Assembly: GCF_030694085.1 (NCBI RefSeq)
Contig: NZ_JAUXZE010000085.1
Span: forward strand, 1 to 64,000
Source: Tabrizicola sp.
Lineage (GTDB): Bacteria; Pseudomonadota; Alphaproteobacteria; Rhodobacterales; Rhodobacteraceae
Direction of reading: 5' to 3'
Length of the DNA: 64,000 bases
Shown here: one piece after another, positions 55,465 through 63,848 of the stretch
Layout: the number at the start of each line of letters is the position of its first letter
Numbering within the stretch: the stretch's first letter is position 1
Position numbers and translations under genes: made by a program
The notes under the pieces: model-generated
What the model was told of the DNA's origin: nothing
What the model saw: only the letters and a program-made list of their open reading frames with translations
Database searches by the model: none

Positions 55465-56427
55465 CTATCGGTCGATGACGAGGGTCTTGCCCTCGAAGCG
55501 GCTCACGCAGGGCATGATCTTCTGGTTGGAAGCCTGCTCTTCCGGCGACAACCAGTGGTCGCGGTGCAGGATTGTGCCTTCGCATTTGTGAACGGACGTT
55601 TCACATTGCCCGCAGGCCCCGCCACGGCAAAGATAGGGCGCATCGACCCCGGCGGCCTCCATCGCCTCCAGCAGACTTTGCGTGGTGCCCACGGTGATGG
55701 TCTTGCCGCTGGCCGCCAGTTCCACCTGGAAAGGCAGGCCGGTGCCGGGGGCCAGGAATTCTTCGTGGTGCAATGCCTGCTTCGGCCAGCCCATGCCTTC
55801 GGCGGTCGACAACACCCAGTTGATCATGCCCTTCGGCCCGCAGACATACAGGTGCGTGCCAATCGGCTGATTTTCCAGGACCTTCTTCAGATCGATCATC
55901 TGCTTCTGGTCGTCGAAGTAGCAATGCACCCTGTCAGGATGCGCCGCCGTCAGCCGGTCCATGTAGGCACCAAGCGGCCTTGACCGGGCCGAATAGTGCA
56001 GCTCGAACTTGCCGCCGAAATGGGTGATCTGGGCGATCTGGGCCAGGAACGGCGTGATGCCGATCCCCCCTGCGATCATCAGGTGCTTCTTCGCCCGGTT
56101 GTCCAACGGGAACAGGTTCACCGGGTACGAGAGCGTCATCTCCATCCCCGGCACCACGTGCCGATGCATGTAAAGCGACCCGCCCCGCCCGACATCGTCA
56201 CGCCGGACGCTGATCTCGTAGCCTGTCCGATCCTCGGGGTCGGACATAAGTGAATAAGGGTTCAGCCTTCGCGTGCCGTGATCGTCCATCTCGACCACCG
56301 TATGCGCGCCGCCGGAAAAGGCAGGCAGGTCAGACCCGTCGCGGCTGACAAAGCGGAACCGCTTGATCAGGTTGTTGACCTCGACCACCTCGGCCACTCG
56401 AACCTGAAGTTTCGCACCCCCGCTCAT
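55465..56427 (-). CDS. dmmB: Dimethylamine monooxygenase reductase subunit
   Basis: A 320-residue phthalate-dioxygenase-reductase-like protein. The flavin domain has RRLNPYSLMS near residues 53-62, the NAD domain AGGIGITPFLAQ near 119-130, and a C-terminal plant-type [2Fe-2S] domain with ligands C267, C272, C275 (YLCRGGACGQCETS) and C307. It passes electrons from NAD(P)H to the oxygenase. Start: ATG at 56427 (MSGGAKLQ), which overlaps the dmmA stop as ATGA; the 379-aa track ORF reads upstream of it. Confidence 0.93.
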   Translation of the reverse strand: MSGGAKLQVRVAEVVEVNNLIKRFRFVSRDGSDLPAFSGGAHTVVEMDDHGTRRLNPYSLMSDPEDRTGYEISVRRDDVGRGGSLYMHRHVVPGMEMTLSYPVNLFPLDNRAKKHLMIAGGIGITPFLAQIAQITHFGGKFELHYSARSRPLGAYMDRLTAAHPDRVHCYFDDQKQMIDLKKVLENQPIGTHLYVCGPKGMINWVLSTAEGMGWPKQALHHEEFLAPGTGLPFQVELAASGKTITVGTTQSLLEAMEAAGVDAPYLCRGGACGQCETSVHKCEGTILHRDHWLSPEEQASNQKIMPCVSRFEGKTLVIDR

Positions 56428-57050
56428 TTGAACCTCACCACGCTTTCCGGGACCAGCCCGGGGTCTTCGGCGTCGATGTTCACGCCCTGGAAGGCGGCCA
56501 TCCGACGCGAATAATGATCGCGGACGAACAGGCTCAGCCCGCAATGGCTGCACTTGAACGGGTCCGTCGCCACGTTCTCGGTGATCCCCTTGCAGTGCAC
56601 GCATTGCACCCGCCGCAGGGTCGATCCGCGCTGTTCCTTCTGGATCGAGGCGAAGGGAAAGCCGGTGTTCATGATTTCGCGCTCTGCCTGACCGATCAGG
56701 CTTTCGGTGCCCGCAAGGTAGAACTGAGTTCCCATATGGGCGTCCGACAGCACCCGTACAAGCCTTGGCATCAGCGCCGGGATGGTCGGCGCGCGGAAAA
56801 ACTGTGCCGCGCCCAAGGCTTCCAGCTTCGCCGATCCGTCGGTCCCCGTCGGACCGGGACAGTACATCACGTGGATGGCCGAAAGCATTTCCGAACGGTT
56901 GTTCGCTTTGACCAGCATGTCGGCCACAGCATCCGCACCGGCATCGTCAGCGACGATCACATGCAGCTTTCCCGCACGCGGTTCCAGCGGCGCATAGACC
57001 GGGCGCGACTTGATCGAAGGGGCGTCGATGGGGGTCAGGTCAGTCTTCAA
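56424..57050 (-). CDS. dmmA: Dimethylamine monooxygenase subunit DmmA-like, with C-terminal zinc ribbon
   Basis: A 208-residue protein. The N-terminal part (about residues 1-145) has Rossmann-like features such as KLHVIVADDAGADAVADMLV and MGTQFYLAGTESLIGQAERE; the C-terminal part contains two CxxC pairs (C150, C153, C167, C170; VQCVHCKGITENV and FKCSHCGLS), a zinc-ribbon or rubredoxin-like site. This combination fits the DmmA family. Its ATG is 54 bases downstream of dmmD. It is linked by an ATGA overlap to the reductase gene. Confidence 0.82.
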   Translation of the reverse strand: MKTDLTPIDAPSIKSRPVYAPLEPRAGKLHVIVADDAGADAVADMLVKANNRSEMLSAIHVMYCPGPTGTDGSAKLEALGAAQFFRAPTIPALMPRLVRVLSDAHMGTQFYLAGTESLIGQAEREIMNTGFPFASIQKEQRGSTLRRVQCVHCKGITENVATDPFKCSHCGLSLFVRDHYSRRMAAFQGVNIDAEDPGLVPESVVRFK

Positions 57051-57104
57051 AGGTCCGATTCCTAGAAGTGGGGACCCGCTTTGGCAGCGGGTCCCGAACG
57101 CGGT

Positions 57105-58241
57105 TCAGTCCTTGGCGGTACGGCGCTTCTTCTCGACGTCGTAGAAGGGCAGCGAGTGGGTCACGGCCTTGATCGGGCCATGCGTCCCGCAGCGCACTTC
57201 CACCTCCACGCCGTTCACCGCGCAATCGACCGGCAGACGCGCAATCGCCACGACCCAGTCGTTCAGCGGCGAGTACATCGGCTGCGTCACCACGCCGATC
57301 TTCTTGCCATCCTTGTAGACCGGGGCATTGCCGGGGACGTTCTTGCCCTCCAGCTTCAGGCCCCAGATCTTGAACCGCTCCTTGCCTTGCAGCCGATAGT
57401 GCTCCTCGGCCCCGCGGAAGCCGGTCTTGCCCTTGGTGACCGTCCAGTCGAGGCCCAGCTCCCACAAGGTATCTCCCGGCCCCTCGTTCTCGAACGGATA
57501 CATTTCCGAGTTGTCGAAGGGGAAGAACAGCAGGTAGCTTTCGGCCCGCAGCATATCCAGCGTCGTAAAGCGGCAGGGGATGATCCCCATGCTGGCGCCT
57601 TCCTCCAGTATGCGGTCCCAGATTTCGCCCGCGTCCTGGCCACGACAGAAGATCTCGTACCCGCGCTCGCCGGTATAGCCGGTGCGCGACAGGGTGATCG
57701 GCTTGCCGAACAGCATCGCCGGCATGTGGCCCATATAGGCCAGCTGGCGCACGGCTGGAATGTGCTTTTCAAGATAGTCCACCGCCAGCGGGCCTTGCAG
57801 CGAAAGGTCATGCAGGTTGTCGTCGAACCGGATCGAGACATCGCGCCCGGTCGCGGCCATGGTCAGTTGCTCATGCCCCTGACCCGAGCCATGCACCACG
57901 GTATAGCTGTTCGGCCCCATCCGGTAGATGATGCAGTCGTCGATGAATTTCCCTGCGTCGTTCAGCATGCAGCCGTAAACCGACTTGCCGGGGGCAACCT
58001 TTTCCGGGTCGCGGGTTGTCGCGCGGTCGATCACGTGGCTCGCCGCATGGCCGGTGATATGGACCTTCTTCAGGCCAGACACATCCATCAGACCCGCCTT
58101 TGTGCGGATCGCCATGTATTCGGCATCCGGGTCGCCCTTGGAATAGGACCATGCGGTTCCCATCCCGCTCCAGTCCTCAAGGTTGGACCCCAGCGCGCGG
58201 TGGCGGTCCATCAGCGCCGAAAAACGCCAGGAATTCGTCAT
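57105..58241 (-). CDS. dmmD: GcvT-family aminomethyltransferase-like protein DmmD
   Basis: A 378-residue single GcvT fold. Recognisable parts are SGLKKVHITGHAASHVIDRA, LNDAGKFIDDCIIYRMG, LSRTGYTGERGYEIFCRGQD and FTTLDMLRAESYLLFFPFDN. It is expected to bind tetrahydrofolate and could receive the one-carbon unit released by dimethylamine demethylation. It is the first gene of the dmmDABC-glxA unit; a GGGAGGGA ribosome site precedes the ATG. It is a second GcvT besides the module in Tdm. Confidence 0.88.
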   Translation of the reverse strand: MTNSWRFSALMDRHRALGSNLEDWSGMGTAWSYSKGDPDAEYMAIRTKAGLMDVSGLKKVHITGHAASHVIDRATTRDPEKVAPGKSVYGCMLNDAGKFIDDCIIYRMGPNSYTVVHGSGQGHEQLTMAATGRDVSIRFDDNLHDLSLQGPLAVDYLEKHIPAVRQLAYMGHMPAMLFGKPITLSRTGYTGERGYEIFCRGQDAGEIWDRILEEGASMGIIPCRFTTLDMLRAESYLLFFPFDNSEMYPFENEGPGDTLWELGLDWTVTKGKTGFRGAEEHYRLQGKERFKIWGLKLEGKNVPGNAPVYKDGKKIGVVTQPMYSPLNDWVVAIARLPVDCAVNGVEVEVRCGTHGPIKAVTHSLPFYDVEKKRRTAKD

Positions 58242-58350
58242 GAGCAGTCCCTCCCAGTGGGCTTTGATTTTCGACGAGTGTCAGGCGATTCCCGCCAGAA
58301 AGCAATAATGAAGTGCAACAATCTTTCTTACCAGAAAACATCCGCCCAAG

Positions 58351-58380
58351 AAAAAGGCCGCCCCGAAGGACGGCCTTTCC
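58351..58380 (-). terminator. Rho-independent terminator of the APC permease gene
   Basis: Arms CGGCCTTT / AAAGGCCG with an inner CC-TTCG-GG pairing, followed on the minus strand by a T-run (GGCCTTTTTC). It lies about 20 bases after the permease stop and upstream of the dmmD promoter region. Confidence 0.88.
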
Positions 58381-58399
58381 CAAAGCGGTTTGCGTAGGC

Positions 58400-60154
58400 T
58401 CAGGCGGGCAGGACAAAGAACCAGTTGGCCCAAAGCACTACCGCAGCGCCCAGAATCAGCGCCAGGTAGGGCAGCATCCCGGCCTTGCGCGCGCCCAGCT
58501 CGCCATAGGGCAGACCCAGGTCGTCATAGGCCTCTTTCGGGAACTTGCCGCCGTCCTGGAAATAGTGGCGATACCAGAACACCGGGACGATGAAGGCCGC
58601 GAAGATCAGGCCAGACCAAAGCGCGTTCTCATAGCCCCAGACCTTTGCGCCCGCGCCCAGGAACAGTGCGTTGACGAAGGCCAGCAGCGTGTTCAGCCCG
58701 ATCAGCCAGGTCGGGGCCTTCCAGGGCCGCTCCATGTGGGCGCTGTCGATGCGGTGGATCCAGCCGGCATTCAGGTTCAGGAAGTTGAACAGGATGTAGC
58801 CGACGTTCGAGATCGCAAGCACGTAGAAATACCCTCCGGCGTCCGATGCCAGCGCCAAGAGGAAGATGTTGAACGCAACGTCGGTCCACATCGCGTTGCG
58901 CGGCGCGCCGTGGGTGTTGACCTCGCCCAGGTACTTCGGCAGCCAGCCATCGCGCGACCCCTGGTACAGCGTGCGCGACGATCCGGCCATTGCGGTCATG
59001 ATCGCCAGGAACAGCGCGATGATCATCAGGATCACGAAGATCTGGGTGATCACCGGACCGCCGCCGATCATGTTGCCCAGTGCCTCGCCTACGCCCGTCC
59101 CTTCGACGATGCTCGCCTCGGTCATCCCGTCCTGGCCAAGGTAGCCCTGGAACGAGAACGGGATCAGGAAGAAGAACACCATGCACAGAAGGCCCGAATA
59201 GAAGATCGCGCGGAAGGTGTCGCGCTTGGGGTCCTTCAGTTCGCGGGTGTAGCAGACCGCCGTTTCGAAACCATAGGTGGACCAGGCCGCGATATACATG
59301 CCGCCAAGGAACAGCGTCCAGCCGCCGATGTTCCACGACCCGTCCGCATCAGCATTGGGCGGGGTCAGGCTGGTGACGTTCATCCAGTCGATCGACCCGG
59401 TCAGGATCGGCACCAGACCGACAAGGAACAGCGGGATCAGCACGATCAGCGCCAGCCACTTCTGTGCCGAAGCGGTCGAGGCGATGCCGCGTTCCTGAAT
59501 CATCAGGATGATCAGCATCAACACAACGCCGATGATGAAGGTCGAGTTGAAGTGCAGCGTTCCCAGGCCCGGAATGGTGATCGTGAAGGCCTCATAGACC
59601 CGGAACCAGGGCGTCAAAGCCTCGACCCCGGCACTACCGGCGACGGCCTGGATTGCCTGTTCGACCGTCACGCCCGCGTTTGCGGCCATATAGGCCACGA
59701 CCGCCTCGCTGTCGGCGGTGAAGCTGCCGATGTTGGCCGACACCCAATCCACGACCATCTGGCTTTCCGCCAGCGGGATCGGGAACAGCGCATTCAGGAT
59801 ATATCCCGCGGCAATGGCACAGCCCAAGGACAGCACTGGCGACCAGGCGAACCAGTTGCACCAGACCGACAAGGGCGCGATCAGCTTGGAATAGCGCAGC
59901 CAGGCGGTCGCGCCGTAGACCGAGGTGCCGCCTGACTTGTTGCCGAACATCCCGGCCATTTCGGCATAGGTGAAGCTTTGCGAGAACCCCATCAGCATGG
60001 ACAGGATCCAGACCACGAAGGCATATTGTCCCACGGTCCCCGCGATCCCGCCGATCGAGAACAGCACCAGGGGCGGCACACCAGCCGCAACCCAGAAGGC
60101 GCCCTTCCAGCTTAAAGCACGGACCATCTGGCCCGATCCAGTTTCAGTCGTCAT
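58400..60154 (-). CDS. APC-superfamily permease
   Basis: A 584-residue transporter with 12 or more helices. Core helix 1 shows VLFSIGGIAGTVGQYAFVVW; AWSTYGFETAVCYTRELKDPKRD and AGSSRTLYQGSRDGWLPKYLGE are typical for amino acid/polyamine carriers. A roughly 60-residue loop (about residues 130-200) is longer than usual. Because the gene lies between amt and dmmDABC and is closed by its own terminator, it is a good candidate for uptake of a methylated amine. No such substrate has been shown from sequence. Confidence 0.88.
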   Translation of the reverse strand: MTTETGSGQMVRALSWKGAFWVAAGVPPLVLFSIGGIAGTVGQYAFVVWILSMLMGFSQSFTYAEMAGMFGNKSGGTSVYGATAWLRYSKLIAPLSVWCNWFAWSPVLSLGCAIAAGYILNALFPIPLAESQMVVDWVSANIGSFTADSEAVVAYMAANAGVTVEQAIQAVAGSAGVEALTPWFRVYEAFTITIPGLGTLHFNSTFIIGVVLMLIILMIQERGIASTASAQKWLALIVLIPLFLVGLVPILTGSIDWMNVTSLTPPNADADGSWNIGGWTLFLGGMYIAAWSTYGFETAVCYTRELKDPKRDTFRAIFYSGLLCMVFFFLIPFSFQGYLGQDGMTEASIVEGTGVGEALGNMIGGGPVITQIFVILMIIALFLAIMTAMAGSSRTLYQGSRDGWLPKYLGEVNTHGAPRNAMWTDVAFNIFLLALASDAGGYFYVLAISNVGYILFNFLNLNAGWIHRIDSAHMERPWKAPTWLIGLNTLLAFVNALFLGAGAKVWGYENALWSGLIFAAFIVPVFWYRHYFQDGGKFPKEAYDDLGLPYGELGARKAGMLPYLALILGAAVVLWANWFFVLPA

Positions 60155-60510
60155 TCCCTCTCTCCTGTCAGACGGACAGTGCGGCCTTGGGCTTATCGTC
60201 TGCCCTTCTTGCCGGATGTCCTGTTGGGTGTTCGCGTCGGATCGTCGTGAGGTGTGGTCCGCTCCTCAGCCTTTCGCCATCCGGCGCAGAATCGTCTCAG
60301 GCAGGCGTGCCCTGCGGCCTGATGTCGCGAAGAAAGCACGGTCTTGCACGCAAGGCGAGAAGAATTTCATCTAGGCGAATATTTGTTTCCCAAAAAGTCT
60401 GGCCAAGCCGCTGGTGCCCATAGGCAGCCAAAAGGTGCGCGGACCGGGGGGCATCCCCGGTCCGCACACTCGACCCGAAGCTGGGTCGATCCGTCAAAGC
60501 GGCGCTGGTG
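60155..60510. promoter_or_regulatory. Leader region of the APC permease and 3' end of the amt unit
   Basis: A 356-base gene-free stretch. It contains the terminator of the amt unit (60431-60465) and the permease leader. An AT-rich block around 60370-60405 (minus-strand TTTTTGGGAAACAAATATTCG) marks the likely promoter. I could not place a sigma-54 or sigma-70 box with confidence. No RNA gene is recognised. Confidence 0.45.
60431..60465 (-). terminator. Rho-independent terminator after the amt unit
   Basis: 11-bp stem GCGGACCGGGG / CCCCGGTCCGC with a 5-nt loop (60439-60465), followed on the minus strand by GCACCTTTTGG. It lies about 45 bases downstream of the small membrane-peptide gene. Confidence 0.82.
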
Positions 60511-60675
60511 TCAGCGAGCCTTCCTGTAGGCAGCGCTTTCGTGCCGTGACCCTGCTACAAGGACGACGATGCACAGCAGCAACGACAGGCCCAGCCAGAT
60601 CGCCTCGGTCCCCTGTCCGGCGTAATAGGCGCCTTCCACGGTGCTCCAGTCGGTGATGTTGGTTCCGATCAACAT
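60511..60675 (-). CDS. Small membrane peptide cotranscribed with amt
   Basis: A 54-residue protein, unrecognised. It has an N-terminal hydrophilic part (MLIGTNITDWSTVEGAYYAG), a single transmembrane helix (IWLGLSLLLCIVVLVAG) and a short basic tail. The ATG at 60675 has a GGAGAGAGA ribosome site; the track ORF starts upstream inside the amt 3' end. It is separated from amt by 13 bases and is followed by a terminator, so both form one unit. It could be an accessory subunit of the channel. Confidence 0.78.
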   Translation of the reverse strand: MLIGTNITDWSTVEGAYYAGQGTEAIWLGLSLLLCIVVLVAGSRHESAAYRKAR

Positions 60676-60688
60676 TCTCTCTCTCCTA

Positions 60689-62077
60689 TCATTCGGCAGG
60701 GGTGGCAGGCGCAGGTCTTGCGCCCAGGAACTCGGGATAGGCCTCGACCGGAACCTTGACCTTGTCCAGGCCCAGGATCTCGGCCGCTTCGGGTACGCGC
60801 AGCAGGCCAAGCTTCTTCAGGGCAAGCGAGACGAGGTAGCCCGGAATGAACCCCAGCGCCGCCATCACCAGCGCGCCCACCACCTGGCCATACAGCGTGA
60901 TGACCGGAGCCCCCTCGGCCGTCAGCGCCGGATAGCCGCTGGCAAAGATGCCCACCGCGATGACGCCCCACAGCCCCACGACCCCATGCAGCGCCACCGC
61001 GCCCACCGCGTCGTCGATCCGCAGCTTTTCGACATAGCCCGCGACAAGCGGCATGATCGCCCCGCCGATCATCGCAATGACGAAGGCCATCGGCGGCCAG
61101 TAAAGGTCCAGCCCCGCCGCGACCGAGATGATCCCGCCCAGCGCGCCCGACATCATCCAGAACGGGTCATGCGTCATCACCCAGGCCGCAATCGCGCCCC
61201 CGGCAAAGCCCATCAGGATGTTGAAGGTCATTGCCGACAGCGTCACCGGCGTGCCGTAGATCGTGTGGAAGATGCCGGTGCCCCAGCTCCACGGTTCTCC
61301 CGGGAAGATCACGCAGCCCATCAGGAACCCCCAGAAGCCCGCGATGATCAGCATGAGGCCGACCAGCGCCGCCGGCATCGAATGGCCCGCGATGGCATTG
61401 GCGCTGCCGTCCGGGTTGAACTTGCCGATCCGGGCGCCAAGGTTGATCAGCACGCCCAGCGTGAAGAACCCGGCAATCGCGTGGACGACGCCCGAGGCGC
61501 CGAAGTCATGGTAGCCGAAAGCCGTGACCAGCCAGCCGTCCGCATGCCACCCCCAGGCCGCGCCCAAAATCCAGACGAAGCTGCCCAGCACGATGGCCAG
61601 GATGGTGAAGCCGACGATGCGGATGCGCTCGATCAGCGACCCGGACATGATGCTGGCCGTCGTCGCCGCGAACATGGCGAAGGCGCCGAAGAACACCCCC
61701 GTCGCACTGTCGGCCACGTTCGGACCCATCGCCGTACCAACCGGGCTTGCAACCGCAACCGCATAGTCCCAGCCCGAGGTCCCTATCGGTCCCGGGGTCA
61801 TGCTGAACCCCGTCGGGAAGGCCCAGTAGATGAACCAGCCCGCGTAATAGAAGGTCGGGATGATGAAGGCGAAGGCCAGGATGTTCTTGATCCCCGAGGC
61901 CAGCGCATTCTTCGCGCGGCTGGCCCCCATCTCGTAGGACAGGAACCCGGCGTGGATCAGCACCATCAGCGGGATGGTCAGCCAGTAGAAGGTTTCCGCT
62001 GTCGTACGGTTCAGTCCAGCCAGACTGTCCTTCAGGACGGCAAGCTCTGCGGTCAATGCCGCGATCTGTTCTTCCAT
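60689..62077 (-). CDS. amt: Ammonium/methylammonium transporter (Amt family)
   Basis: A 462-residue Amt channel. The twin pore histidines are present: FGASGVVHAIAGF (H199) and AVALHGVVGLWG (H364). It has the usual 11 helices after an unusual N-terminal soluble segment of about 30 residues (MEEQIAALTAELAVLKDSLA), which looks like a short coiled coil. The ATG at 62077 follows GGGGAGACGATC; the track ORF extends upstream without support. No glnK is adjacent, unlike the common glnK-amtB pair. In this locus it may take up ammonium or methylammonium, or recover ammonia. Confidence 0.94.
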   Translation of the reverse strand: MEEQIAALTAELAVLKDSLAGLNRTTAETFYWLTIPLMVLIHAGFLSYEMGASRAKNALASGIKNILAFAFIIPTFYYAGWFIYWAFPTGFSMTPGPIGTSGWDYAVAVASPVGTAMGPNVADSATGVFFGAFAMFAATTASIMSGSLIERIRIVGFTILAIVLGSFVWILGAAWGWHADGWLVTAFGYHDFGASGVVHAIAGFFTLGVLINLGARIGKFNPDGSANAIAGHSMPAALVGLMLIIAGFWGFLMGCVIFPGEPWSWGTGIFHTIYGTPVTLSAMTFNILMGFAGGAIAAWVMTHDPFWMMSGALGGIISVAAGLDLYWPPMAFVIAMIGGAIMPLVAGYVEKLRIDDAVGAVALHGVVGLWGVIAVGIFASGYPALTAEGAPVITLYGQVVGALVMAALGFIPGYLVSLALKKLGLLRVPEAAEILGLDKVKVPVEAYPEFLGARPAPATPAE

Positions 62078-62274
62078 GATCGTCTCCCCGTTTGTCGCTG
62101 CCGCTGTTTGCATGCCGGGCAGCTGGCAGGGAAAGTTAACCACGGGTCGGCAGCCGCCCTTCATCCAGGGCAAAAGTGTTTCCCGCCAGAGTGACGCCCC
62201 TGGCTTGATCCGCCCAATGGAAGGCCGGACTGCGGGCGACTGCACGGAAATCCGGCAGAAGTGAATCCCAAAGC

Positions 62275-62304
62275 AAAAGGCCCCGGACGATACCGGGGCC
62301 TTTT
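62275..62304 (-). terminator. Rho-independent terminator of tmm
   Basis: Perfect 12-bp stem AAAAGGCCCCGG / CCGGGGCCTTTT with a 6-nt loop, 18 bases after the tmm stop. The symmetric A and T runs make it bidirectional. It isolates tmm from amt. Confidence 0.9.
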
Positions 62305-62322
62305 CCTCTGGTGACACCTGCC

Positions 62323-63666
62323 TCAGTTGCGCAGGTAGCTTTCCATCGAATCCTCCAGCGCATCCTTCCACGGCGTGTGGTGGACCGGGGCCATCGTGCC
62401 GGTGATGACCGACTTGTAGGCGTTGTTGCGGAAGGCCATGATGTCCTTCTTCTTGTGCTCTTTCCACTCGAAGAAGGCCTCGCAGGCGCCGTCGACGTCA
62501 AAGGACGGATAGTCCGTCTCGGCGATCAGTTCCTTGACGTAGTCGCCCTGATAATGGATCGCGTCGTGGGCATCCTTGCCCTCATCCTCGTGGCGAACCC
62601 GGTCCTCGACATCCTTCATCAGAACGGCCTTGTCCGTCGGGATCTGGATCTTGCCCATGATCGCGTCGCGGACCCACCACGCCTGCGCGTCGAACATGTT
62701 GAAGGTGAACCACTGGTCCTGCATGCCGACATAGAACAGCTTCGGATTGTGGACCCAGGCCACGCCTTTATACAGGTCCGCCGTCGCCAGCCGGTTCGCC
62801 GTCTTCAGCCGCAGATCGTCCGGCAGGAAGGGGAAGTGGTGCTTGTAGCCGGTGCACAGGATGATCGCGTCGATCTTCTTGGATGTCCCGTCCGCGAAGT
62901 AGGCCGTGGTCTCGTCCACATGGCTTAGCTTCGGGACTTCCTTCCAGTTGTCCGGCCAGTTGAACCCCATCGGAGCATTGCGATAGGCGACCGTGATCGA
63001 CTTCGCGCCGTACTTCCAGCACTGCGATCCGATGTCTTCGGCCGAATAGGACGACCCCAGCAGAAGCAGGTCCTTGCCCGCAAACTCCCGCGCGTCGCGG
63101 AAGTCGTGGGCGTGCAGCACGCGGCCGTTGAACTTGTCGAAGCCGGGGTATTCCGGCACGTTCGGCACGCTGAAGTGGCCAGAGGCAACGATGACATTGT
63201 CGAAGTCCTCGGAATACATCCGGTCGGCCTTCAGGTCATGCACCGTGACGGTGAAGTTGCCCTTGTCCTCGTTGTACTTGACCATCCGCACCGTGGTGCA
63301 GAACCGGATCCAGTCGCGAACGCCCGCCTTCTTCACCCGGCCCTCGATATAGTCGAACAGCACGGCGCGCGGCGGATAGCTGGCGATCTGCTTGCCGAAA
63401 TGTTCCTCAAACGAATAATCGGCAAACTCCAGACCCTCCTTGGGGCCGTTCGACCAGAGATAGCGGTACATGCTGCAATGCACCGGCTCGCCGTGTTCAT
63501 CCAGACCCGTGCGCCAGGTGTAGTTCCACAACCCGCCCCAGTTCGACTGCTTTTCAAAGCAGACGACTTCGGGAATATCCTCGCCCTTTGCCTTGGCCGA
63601 CTGGAACGCGCGCAGCTGCGCAAGGCCGGACGGCCCCGCTCCAATGACGGCAACTCTCTTCTTCAT
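62323..63666 (-). CDS. tmm: Trimethylamine monooxygenase (flavin-containing monooxygenase)
   Basis: Oxidises trimethylamine to TMAO with NADPH and O2. The 447-residue protein has the FAD motif [15 protein letters not shown], the flavoprotein signature [11 protein letters not shown] (FxGxxxHxxxF), and the NADPH motif [14 protein letters not shown]. The [20 protein letters not shown] and [14 protein letters not shown] segments match bacterial Tmm. The ATG at 63666 is preferred to the TTG six bases upstream because GGAGG lies six bases before it. It has its own promoter and terminator. Other FMOs are possible but unlikely in this context. Confidence 0.95.
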   Translation of the reverse strand: MKKRVAVIGAGPSGLAQLRAFQSAKAKGEDIPEVVCFEKQSNWGGLWNYTWRTGLDEHGEPVHCSMYRYLWSNGPKEGLEFADYSFEEHFGKQIASYPPRAVLFDYIEGRVKKAGVRDWIRFCTTVRMVKYNEDKGNFTVTVHDLKADRMYSEDFDNVIVASGHFSVPNVPEYPGFDKFNGRVLHAHDFRDAREFAGKDLLLLGSSYSAEDIGSQCWKYGAKSITVAYRNAPMGFNWPDNWKEVPKLSHVDETTAYFADGTSKKIDAIILCTGYKHHFPFLPDDLRLKTANRLATADLYKGVAWVHNPKLFYVGMQDQWFTFNMFDAQAWWVRDAIMGKIQIPTDKAVLMKDVEDRVRHEDEGKDAHDAIHYQGDYVKELIAETDYPSFDVDGACEAFFEWKEHKKKDIMAFRNNAYKSVITGTMAPVHHTPWKDALEDSMESYLRN

Positions 63667-63723
63667 GGTCAACCTCCGGATGGTGAGTCTTTTATCACGC
63701 GTCGGGCGCGCTGGTTTTGGGCT

Positions 63724-63753
63724 AGCCTAGTGACAAAGTTGCGCCTGTGTCAA
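63724..63753 (-). promoter_or_regulatory. Promoter of tmm
   Basis: On the minus strand TTGACA (-35, 63748-63753) and TAGGCT (-10, 63724-63729), 18 bp apart, about 57 bases upstream of the tmm start codon. The -35 is a perfect consensus match. Confidence 0.6.
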
Positions 63754-63776
63754 ATCTTCTTCCTGTTGGTAAACAG

Positions 63777-63815
63777 ACCGCCCCCGGGATCACATGTCCA
63801 GTGGGGGCGGCCTTA
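63777..63815 (-). terminator. Possible terminator after the universal stress protein gene
   Basis: 8-bp stem CCGCCCCC / GGGGGCGG with a long loop of about 17 nt, followed on the minus strand by TCTGTTT. The U-run is weak, so function is uncertain. Confidence 0.45.
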
Positions 63816-63848
63816 CAACTTCTGCAAGAAAGTTAAGCGCAAGCTGAC

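Noticed and set aside
54145-55983. 612-residue plus-strand ORF
   Set aside because: Antisense to dmmC and dmmB, both of which have clear family motifs and overlapping starts and stops.
62078-62274. Sigma-54 promoter for amt
   Set aside because: Searched the minus strand for TGGCAC-N5-TTGC; the nearest candidates lack the GG/GC spacing.
63666-63672. TTG start of tmm at 63672
   Set aside because: The ATG at 63666 has GGAGG at ideal spacing; the TTG would place that site partly too close.
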